A DNA stretch of 64,000 nt from assembly GCF_900091505.1 (NCBI RefSeq), contig NZ_LT607409.1:868001-932000 (forward strand), given 5' to 3'. The first letter of the stretch is position 1; every line of letters begins with the position of its first letter. Position numbers and translations under genes: made by a program. The notes below the pieces were generated by a model that did not search any database, was not told the DNA's origin, and was given only the letters and a program-made list of their open reading frames with translations. The stretch is from Micromonospora chokoriensis. Its GTDB lineage: Bacteria; Actinomycetota; Actinomycetes; Mycobacteriales; Micromonosporaceae. Below, one piece after another: positions 43,815-50,414 of this stretch.

Positions 43815-43967
43815 CGAGGTCCACCCCGCCGCTCCGGGTCTCCGTCACCGTCTGACAGGGCCCGCTGGGTGGTGCGTGCGTTGCCACCCGCGCTCTTCCG
43901 CAGCATTCCACGCGGCGTCGAGTGTCATCTATCCGACCAAGCGCGTCATCCCGGCCCACGTGCGGGA

Positions 43968-44016
43968 TTGAGCGAGCGCTCAAATAGTCGTACCCTCGAA
44001 TTGAGCGAACGCTCAA
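43968..44016. promoter_or_regulatory. two TetR-type operators with embedded promoter
   Basis: Two 16-bp palindromes, TTGAGCGAGCGCTCAA (43968-43983) and TTGAGCGAACGCTCAA (44001-44016), centred 33 bp apart. TTGAGC of the first can act as -35, with TACCCT (43991-43996) as -10 at 17-bp spacing, so both operators overlap the promoter. They precede the operon that ends in a tetR gene, implying autoregulation. Confidence 0.75.
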
Positions 44017-44032
44017 GGCGGGGGAAGAGCGC

Positions 44033-44929
44033 ATGACTGATGACGTCGATCCGACACCACGCACGGCCGGTGCACGATGGATCCTGGCCGGGCTGATCAC
44101 GCTCCTCGGGGCGGCCCTCTTCGCCGGGGTGGTCAACCAGGGCCGCGCGGACAGCGCGGTTCTCTTCGTGGCGCTGCCGGTGCTGCTGGCCGCCGGCCTC
44201 ACGCTCACACCCCACCGAACAGCCCACGGCCGGGTCTTCGCAGCCACGACGATCGCACTGTTGCTGGCGGCGGTGGCACTGCACGAGGGTGCCGTCTGCG
44301 TCCTCCTGGCCGCTCCGCTGGTCTACGCGGTCGCCCACGGCACCACCGCGCTGATCCGCGCCCTGCGGGACGCCAACCGCCCGTATGTCATGGTGGCCGT
44401 GCCTCTGCTGCTCCTGCCCGGCCTGGAGGGCAGCGGCATCGCTCCCCGGGTCGCTCCGGAGCAGACGGTCGAGGTGACCCGGGTCGTCGGGCTTCCGGTG
44501 GACCGGGTGGGCGAGCGTCTCGCCACTGGCCCCCGCCCCACCGCTGTCCGATCGGTGCCGCTGCGCCTCCTGGGCGTGCCCACACCCGGGCGGGTCACCG
44601 GCGACGGGCTCGACGTCGGCGACAGGTGGATGTTCGGCTACCACGGCAGCGCGCACGGACCGGGCGGCCACCTGCTCGCCGAGGTGGAGAGCGCCGCCCC
44701 CGGGCGGGTCGGCTTCCGCTTCGTCGAGGACAGCTCCATCACCGCGCGCTGGTTCACCTGGCGGCACGCGGAGCTGAGCTGGCGGGCTGTCGACCCCGCG
44801 CACACCGAGGTCCGGGTCCGGGTCGACTACACGCGGGGCCTGGACCCGTCCTGGTACTTCGGTCCGCTGCAGCAGGTGCTGCTCGGTGCCGGGGTCGGGC
44901 ACCTTCTCGACATGCTGGCGTTGGAGTGA
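44033..44929 (+). CDS. membrane protein with C-terminal SRPBCC/START-like domain
   Basis: A 298-residue protein with four N-terminal helices (about residues 15-35, 42-58, 67-85 and 88-107). It then has a soluble domain of about 170 residues whose pattern (GDRWMFGYHGSAHGPGGHLLAEVES, FRFVEDSSITARWFTWRHAELSW, DPAHTEVRVRVDYTRGLDPSWYFGP) resembles SRPBCC polyketide-cyclase-type hydrophobic-ligand domains. First gene of the TetR-controlled operon; its stop overlaps the next GTG. The function is unknown; binding or sensing of a lipid or hydrophobic compound is inferred. Confidence 0.7.
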   Translation: MTDDVDPTPRTAGARWILAGLITLLGAALFAGVVNQGRADSAVLFVALPVLLAAGLTLTPHRTAHGRVFAATTIALLLAAVALHEGAVCVLLAAPLVYAVAHGTTALIRALRDANRPYVMVAVPLLLLPGLEGSGIAPRVAPEQTVEVTRVVGLPVDRVGERLATGPRPTAVRSVPLRLLGVPTPGRVTGDGLDVGDRWMFGYHGSAHGPGGHLLAEVESAAPGRVGFRFVEDSSITARWFTWRHAELSWRAVDPAHTEVRVRVDYTRGLDPSWYFGPLQQVLLGAGVGHLLDMLALE

Positions 44930-46290
44930 CTGTCGCCCGCCGGCTGACCCTGGCACTGCCGCTGGCCGCCGTGCTGGCCGTCGGCGCTCGGGAGCGGGAC
45001 CGGTCCGTCCGGGCCGCGGGGCTGCTGGCGTTCCTGACCGCCGGGATCGGCATCGCCGCGCTGCACGAGGTCGCCCGCCTGGCCGGCTGGTGCGCCTTCG
45101 CTCCCGTCGACGGCGCGTACCGGGGGATGCCGGTGGACCTGTGGATCGGTTGGGCGGCCCTCTGGGGCCCGCTGCCCGTGCTGCTGCGCCGGGTGCTGCC
45201 GCTGCCGATCGCGCTGGGTCTGCTGCTCTGGGTCGACGCGGTGGCAATGCCGGCGCTGCACCCGCTGGTCAACCTCGGCCCGTACTGGCTCGTCGGGGAG
45301 GTGGTGGGCCTGCTCGTGGTGGCGCTGCCCGCCCAACTGCTCGGGCGGTTCAGCGCCGACCGCCGGCACCTGGGCACTCGGACGGCACTCCAGGTGGGAG
45401 TCTTCGCCGCTCTGCTGCTCTGGTTCGTCCCCAGCCTGGCCTTCGAGGTCGGCGGCGGGTCGTGGGCCGGGCTGACCGGGCTGGACCGCACCGGGATACT
45501 CCTCGTCGCGCAGCTGGCCCTGCTGGTGGCCGTGCCCGCGCTGGCCGCCGTCGCGGAGTTCGCCGTGCGGGGTGGCGGCACGCCGTACCCGTGGGATCTG
45601 CCGCGCCGCCTGGTCACCACCGGCCCGTACGCGTACCTGGCCAACCCGATGCAGCTCGCCGCCGTGGTGCTGCTGCTGGTCACCGCGGCGGTCACGCGGA
45701 GCGTCGCAGTGGTTCTGGCGGCGGTGTCGGCAGCGGCGCTCGGCGCGGCGGTGGCCGGGCCACACGAGCACCACGACCTGCTGACGCGGTACGGCGACTC
45801 CTGGCGGTCCTACCGCAGGCAGGTACGCGACTGGTGGCCCCGCTGGCGGCCGTACCCCTCCGAGCCGTCGGCGGTGCTCTGGCTGGACGACGACTGCGGG
45901 CCCTGCGCGGCCCTCTGGCGGATGGTGGCCCGGCGGCACCCGGTCGGCTTACGGATCCGGCCGGCCCGGGAGCACGAGCACGTGCTGTGGCGGGCGGAGT
46001 ACGTGGGCGGCGACGGTCACACGGAACGGGGGGTGGCCGCCGTCGCCCGCGGACTCGAACACGTCCACCTCGGTTGGGCGTTCGTCGGTTGGACGCTACG
46101 ACTGCCCGGGGCCACCTGGCTGGTCCAGCTGGTGACCGATGCGATGATCGCACCGCCGCATCCGGCGCGCCCGAGAGGAGAGCCATGTCCGACACCAAGC
46201 AGCGTCTCCTCGACGGCGCCATCGCCGCCGTCCGTGAGCACGGCATCGCCGGTGTCTCCGCCCGGACCATCGGCGCCGCGGCCGGAGTGA
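44926..46290 (+). CDS. ICMT-like membrane methyltransferase fused to a CxxC (DCC-like) domain
   Basis: A 454-residue protein. About eight helices fill residues 1-300, ending in an isoprenylcysteine-methyltransferase/PEMT-like core: LVTTGPYAYLANPMQLA (about 229-245), then HEHHDLLTRYGDSWRSYRRQV, the SAM-binding/catalytic segment of that family. A C-terminal thioredoxin-like part begins AVLWLDDDCGPCAALWRMV with CGPC at 324-327, like DUF393/DCC thiol oxidoreductases. The last 35 residues overlap the tetR gene in another frame by 106 bp. A lipid- or small-molecule-modifying enzyme is likely; the substrate is unknown. Confidence 0.75.
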   Translation: MTVARRLTLALPLAAVLAVGARERDRSVRAAGLLAFLTAGIGIAALHEVARLAGWCAFAPVDGAYRGMPVDLWIGWAALWGPLPVLLRRVLPLPIALGLLLWVDAVAMPALHPLVNLGPYWLVGEVVGLLVVALPAQLLGRFSADRRHLGTRTALQVGVFAALLLWFVPSLAFEVGGGSWAGLTGLDRTGILLVAQLALLVAVPALAAVAEFAVRGGGTPYPWDLPRRLVTTGPYAYLANPMQLAAVVLLLVTAAVTRSVAVVLAAVSAAALGAAVAGPHEHHDLLTRYGDSWRSYRRQVRDWWPRWRPYPSEPSAVLWLDDDCGPCAALWRMVARRHPVGLRIRPAREHEHVLWRAEYVGGDGHTERGVAAVARGLEHVHLGWAFVGWTLRLPGATWLVQLVTDAMIAPPHPARPRGEPCPTPSSVSSTAPSPPSVSTASPVSPPGPSAPRPE

Positions 46291-46817
46291 ACCAGGCCCT
46301 GGTCTTCTACCACTTCGGCACGGTGGACGACCTGCTCACGGCGGCCTGCCGGGCCAGCACAGCGGAACGGGTCGAGCGATGGTCGGAGCGGTTGGCCTCG
46401 GCCGGGTCGCTGCGCGAACTGCTCGCCGTCGGGCGGGCGCTGCACGAGGAGGAACGCCAGCTCGGCAACGTCACCTTCCTGGCCCAGATGTTGGCCGGGG
46501 CACAGGCGGACCAGCGCCTGGCCGCCCCCACCGCCGGTGCGCTCCAGCTGTGGGTGGACGAGATCGAGGTGGTCCTGCGGAGACTGCTCGCCGGCTCTCC
46601 GTTCGCCGAGGTCGCCGACGTGCCCGGCCTGGCCCGCGCGGTCTCCGCCGCGTTCATCGGGCTGGAACTCTACGACGGGGTGGACCCGGCGGGCGCCGAT
46701 CAGGCGATGGCGGCGCTCGACCAGCTCGCGCTCCTCATGGAGATCGTCGACGATCTCGGGCCGATCGCCCGCCGCGCGCTGCAGGCGAAGGTCAGCCGGG
46801 CGACGCGGCGGGACTGA
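46185..46817 (+). CDS. TetR-family regulator of the operon
   Basis: A 210-residue TetR protein with HTH GIAGVSARTIGAAAGVNQALVFYHFGTVDDLL (about residues 20-51) and a helical ligand domain. GAGAGGAGAG precedes the ATG, which lies within the 3' end of the previous gene. It is the best candidate to bind the two palindromes at 43968-44016 and repress its own operon until a ligand, perhaps a product of its neighbours, appears. Confidence 0.87.
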   Translation: MSDTKQRLLDGAIAAVREHGIAGVSARTIGAAAGVNQALVFYHFGTVDDLLTAACRASTAERVERWSERLASAGSLRELLAVGRALHEEERQLGNVTFLAQMLAGAQADQRLAAPTAGALQLWVDEIEVVLRRLLAGSPFAEVADVPGLARAVSAAFIGLELYDGVDPAGADQAMAALDQLALLMEIVDDLGPIARRALQAKVSRATRRD

Positions 46818-46909
46818 TCGCCGCTCAGGCGGCCGGGACCAATCGCCGCTCAGGCGGCGGGGCCCAATCGCCGCTCAGGCGGCCGGGACCAATCGCCGCT
46901 CAGGCGGCG
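46817..46909. repeat. 25-bp tandem repeat array, four copies
   Basis: Units begin at 46817, 46842, 46867 and 46892, each with GCCGCTCAGGCGGC, which can fold to a 5-bp stem. The array lies between the convergent tetR and Fic-like genes. A TCA in the last unit supplies the Fic-like stop codon on the minus strand. Confidence 0.85.
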
Positions 46910-47646
46910 GCGAGGACCTCGTCACCGATGGCGGTGAGCTGGTCGGCGCCCACCTCGACGGCCGCCATGTAGTGGCGTAGCCAGGAACGCAGCCCGTCCG
47001 GGGTGCCGGTGGCGAACGCCCCCGCCGAGCCGACGTACTCGGGCTCCCGCTCACGGTGCCCGACGTCGACGGCGAGCAGGCCACGCGGGTCGAGGCCGCT
47101 GGCGAGCAGGACCAGCCGGGCGGCCCCCCGGGCCACCACGCCGGACGGCCCGGCGAACGGGCGCAGGTTCAACAACTCCCCGTGTACGACGGCGGCGAGC
47201 ACCAGTGGGGAGACCTTCGTGCCGCCGGCGACCAGCCCGGCCAGCCCGTCCAGCCGGGTGGCGACCACGGGGTCCGCCACCGGGCGGCCCAGTTCCGCTT
47301 CCGGCACCACATCCCGGGCGGCGAGAACGTGCAGCTTCGCGAGTGCCTGCCGGGGTGCTCTGGGCCAGAGCTCGCTCAGGCCGGGTAGCGCTCCGGCGAC
47401 CCGCAGCGCCCCCTGCAGCACCGGGTCGGTGACGGTGCCGGCGCGGACCGCCTCCCGTTCGTGCACGGCCCCTTCGAGGGCGGCGCTGGCTACCGCGGAG
47501 CGGAGGCTGACCTCGGCCGCGACCTGACCACCGTGTCGGCGCAGCGCGCGGTGTCCGAGCGCCCGGTCGAACCGCGCGCGGGCCTGCTCGACGGCGGCGG
47601 TGATGTCGGCGAGCGCGAGCAGCGGGGCGAGCGGGTCGGTGGTCAC
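46900..47646 (-). CDS. degenerate Fic-family protein
   Basis: A 248-residue helical protein with the outline of a Fic domain: LRSAVASAALEGAVHEREAV resembles the alpha-inh/N-terminal region of Fic proteins, and LLNLRPFAGPSGVVARGAARL aligns with the catalytic HPFxxGNGRxxR loop. The catalytic His is replaced by Arg and GNGR is lost, so AMP transfer is unlikely. It diverges from acs; such genes next to acs are often called oxidoreductases without support. A regulatory role on Acs is speculation. Confidence 0.65.
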   Translation of the reverse strand: MTTDPLAPLLALADITAAVEQARARFDRALGHRALRRHGGQVAAEVSLRSAVASAALEGAVHEREAVRAGTVTDPVLQGALRVAGALPGLSELWPRAPRQALAKLHVLAARDVVPEAELGRPVADPVVATRLDGLAGLVAGGTKVSPLVLAAVVHGELLNLRPFAGPSGVVARGAARLVLLASGLDPRGLLAVDVGHREREPEYVGSAGAFATGTPDGLRSWLRHYMAAVEVGADQLTAIGDEVLAAA

Positions 47647-47795
47647 CCCGTCACGCTAGCGACCCGTCCCGGCCCGGCGAGCCACACCCGGCCGCAACGC
47701 GAGCCGTACCACCCGCACCGGCCCAGTCGCGCGGCCTTCCACCCCTCCCGGCGCGCGCCAGGCCAGCCCGCCAGCCCGCCGGGCCGCCGGGCCAC
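47647..47795. other. left part of the acs upstream region
   Basis: Start of a 579-bp intergenic gap (47647-48225) between divergent genes. Highly GC-rich with GCCGGG-type runs; no gene or clear promoter is seen. Confidence 0.5.
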
Positions 47796-47830
47796 CGGGC
47801 CGGGCCGGGCCGGGCCGGGCCGGGCCGGGC
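47796..47830. repeat. CGGGC pentanucleotide repeat
   Basis: Seven perfect CGGGC units in tandem. Confidence 0.9.
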
Positions 47831-47838
47831 CGCAACGT

Positions 47839-47919
47839 CATGATCGACACGAGTTCGGCGATAACGCGGTGTCCGAGCGTCCGCGACACCCCCATATCGG
47901 TGAACTCGTGTCGATCATG
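47839..47919. repeat. nested palindrome with 18-bp arms
   Basis: Outer arms 47839-47856 and 47902-47919 are perfect complements containing GATC. Inner stems pair 47859-47863 with 47895-47899 and 47868-47873 with 47885-47890. It lies between divergent genes, so it is not simply a terminator. Confidence 0.85.
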
Positions 47920-48068
47920 GCCAGGCCCACGACGTGCGACGTGGGACCGGCCAGGCCCACGACGTGCGGCGTGGGGCCGCGCAGGCCCACGACGTGCCGC
48001 ATGGGACCGGCCAGGCCCACGACGGGCGGCGTGGGACCGGCCACGCCCACGACGTACGGCATGGGACC
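47919..48068. repeat. 30-bp tandem repeat, five copies
   Basis: Five contiguous units (from 47919, 47949, 47979, 48009 and 48039), each about GGCCAGGCCCACGACGTGCG plus ten more bases, differing at a few positions. There are no spacers. It abuts the nested palindrome and ends 157 bp before the acs start. Confidence 0.9.
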
Positions 48069-48225
48069 GCGCGCGGCGGGCTGCGGCCGGTACGCGTCCC
48101 ACCGCCGGGCGCGTGGCGAGGGCCGCTCGGCGCGACGAGGCGGGCAGCCCTCGCTGGCCGAGGGCCCGCCGACTACCCTCGTGGCCAGCGAGACCCAGGT
48201 CACCCGAGCGACGAGGAGTCACGGC

Positions 48226-50190
48226 ATGAGCGAGGCATTGGCCAATCTGCTGAACGAGACGCGCCAGTTCCCCCCGCCGGCCGAACTCGCCGCGCACGCC
48301 AACGTGACCATCGACGCGTACGCCGAGGCGGAGGCCGACCGGCTCGCGTTCTGGGCGAAGCAGGCCGATCGCCTGGCGTGGTCGAAGACGTGGGACGAGG
48401 TTCTCGACTGGTCGAACCCACCGTTCGCGAAGTGGTTCGTGGGCGGCCAGCTCAACGTGGCGTACAACTGCCTCGACCGGCACGTCGAGGCGGGGCGCGG
48501 GGACAAGGTCGCCATCCACTGGGAGGGCGAGCCGGGCGACACCCGCACGCTGACGTACTCCGACCTGCACGAGCTGACCTGCAAGGCGGCGAACGCGCTC
48601 ACCGACCTGGGGGTGACCGCCGGCGACCGGGTGGCCATCTACCTGCCGATGATCCCGGAGGCGGCGGTGGCCATGCTGGCGTGCGCCCGGGTCGGTGCCG
48701 CGCACAGCGTGGTCTTCGGCGGCTTCTCGGCCGACTCGCTGAGCAACCGGATCCAGGACGCCAGCGCCAAGGTGGTCATCACCGCCGATGGTGGTTACCG
48801 GCGGGGTAAGCCGTCGGCGCTGAAGCCGACTGTGGACGAGGCGGTAGCGAGCTGCCCGTCGGTGGAGCACGTGCTGGTCGTCCGCCGCACCGGCGAGGAC
48901 GTGGCGTGGTCGGACAAGGACCACTGGTGGCACGAGACGGTGGAGACCGCGTCGGCCGAGCACACCGCGCAGCCGTTCGACTCCGAGCACCCGCTGTTCA
49001 TCCTCTACACCAGCGGCACCACGGCCCGCCCGAAGGGCATCCTGCACACCACCGGCGGCTACCTCACGCAGGCGTCGTACACGACGCACGCGGTCTTCGA
49101 CCTGAAGCCGGAGACCGACGTCTACTGGTGCACCGCGGACATCGGCTGGGTCACCGGGCACTCGTACATCGTGTACGGCCCGCTCTCCAACGGCGCGACC
49201 CAGGTGATGTACGAGGGCACCCCGGACACCCCGCACAAGGGGCGGTTCTGGGAGATCGTCGACAGGTACAAGGTGAGCATCCTGTACACCGCTCCCACCC
49301 TGATCCGGACGATGATGAAGTGGGGCGAGGACATCCCGGCCGGCTTCGACCTGTCGTCGCTGCGCCTGCTGGGCAGCGTCGGTGAGCCGATCAACCCGGA
49401 GGCGTGGATCTGGTACAGGCAGCACGTCGGCCGGGGTGAGTTGCCGGTCGTGGACACCTGGTGGCAGACCGAGACAGGCGCCATCATGATCTCCCCGTTG
49501 CCGGGGGTCACCGCGGCGAAGCCGGGTTCGGCGATGACCCCGTTGCCGGGCATCGTGGCCGACGTGGTGGACGACCAGGGCCAGTCGGTGCCGAACGGTG
49601 GTGGCGGCTACCTGGTGCTGCGTGAGCCGTGGCCGTCGATGCTGCGCACCATCTGGGGTGACGACGACCGGTTCATCGAGACGTACTGGTCGCGGTTCCA
49701 GGGCATGTACTTCGCCGGTGACGGGGCGAAGAAGGACGACGACGGGCACATCTGGCTGCTCGGTCGGGTGGACGACGTGATGCTGGTGTCGGGGCACAAC
49801 ATCTCGACGACCGAGGTGGAGTCGGCGTTGGTGTCGCACCCGTCGGTGGCCGAGGCGGCGGTCGTCGGCGCGACCGACCCGACGACCGGTCAGGCGATCG
49901 TCGCGTTCGCCATTCCGCGCGGCAGCACGGACATCAGTGGCGACGCGGGTGAGCAGCTCATCGCCGACCTGCGCAACCACGTGTCGAAGACGCTCGGGCC
50001 GATCGCCAAGCCGCGCCAGATCATGCTGGTGCCGGAGCTGCCGAAGACCCGCTCCGGCAAGATCATGCGCCGGTTGCTGCGGGACGTGGCGGAGAACCGG
50101 TCGTTGGGCGACGTGACGACGTTGCAGGACTCCTCGGTGATGGAGTTGATCTCCTCTGGGATGAGTGGCGCGAAGTCCGACGAGGACTGA
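48226..50190 (+). CDS. acs: acetyl-CoA synthetase
   Basis: A 654-residue AMP-forming acetate-CoA ligase (ANL superfamily) that activates acetate to acetyl-CoA. The P-loop ILYTSGTTARPKG (about residue 262), WQTETGAIM, the GRVDDVMLVSGHNISTTEVE hinge and PKTRSGKIMRRLLR with the acetylatable catalytic Lys are all present. GAGGAG lies 8 nt before the ATG. It matches the Rv3667 position. Upstream repeats (47796-48068) may affect expression. Confidence 0.96.
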   Translation: MSEALANLLNETRQFPPPAELAAHANVTIDAYAEAEADRLAFWAKQADRLAWSKTWDEVLDWSNPPFAKWFVGGQLNVAYNCLDRHVEAGRGDKVAIHWEGEPGDTRTLTYSDLHELTCKAANALTDLGVTAGDRVAIYLPMIPEAAVAMLACARVGAAHSVVFGGFSADSLSNRIQDASAKVVITADGGYRRGKPSALKPTVDEAVASCPSVEHVLVVRRTGEDVAWSDKDHWWHETVETASAEHTAQPFDSEHPLFILYTSGTTARPKGILHTTGGYLTQASYTTHAVFDLKPETDVYWCTADIGWVTGHSYIVYGPLSNGATQVMYEGTPDTPHKGRFWEIVDRYKVSILYTAPTLIRTMMKWGEDIPAGFDLSSLRLLGSVGEPINPEAWIWYRQHVGRGELPVVDTWWQTETGAIMISPLPGVTAAKPGSAMTPLPGIVADVVDDQGQSVPNGGGGYLVLREPWPSMLRTIWGDDDRFIETYWSRFQGMYFAGDGAKKDDDGHIWLLGRVDDVMLVSGHNISTTEVESALVSHPSVAEAAVVGATDPTTGQAIVAFAIPRGSTDISGDAGEQLIADLRNHVSKTLGPIAKPRQIMLVPELPKTRSGKIMRRLLRDVAENRSLGDVTTLQDSSVMELISSGMSGAKSDED

Positions 50191-50209
50191 CGACCAGGCG
50201 TACCCCTGC

Positions 50210-50243
50210 GGTGGGTGGCGGTCCGGACGGACCGTCACCCACC
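50210..50243 (+). terminator. terminator of acs
   Basis: GTGGGTG (50211-50217) pairs with CACCCAC (50236-50242) and GGTCCG (50220-50225) with CGGACC (50228-50233), followed by TTGTCTTTT. Confidence 0.85.
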
Positions 50244-50414
50244 GTTGTCTTTTGTGGAGGTACGACGGGCAGCGCTCCCGCCGAACGGGTAACGCATCGA
50301 TCACGATCCTGTCGCACGGCTTGTTCGTCATTTAGTTTCACGCTCGTCGGCCGGTCTCGACGCGCCCCGGCGCACGGGCCCCACCGACGTCCTCTGCCCG
50401 AGAAACGGAGTGGC

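Noticed and set aside
47919..48068. Possible CRISPR array
   Set aside because: The 30-bp units are directly contiguous with no spacers and no cas genes are nearby, so it is a minisatellite.
47656..50331. 891-codon open frame opposite acs and its repeats
   Set aside because: Antisense shadow of acs extending through tandem repeats; no domain.
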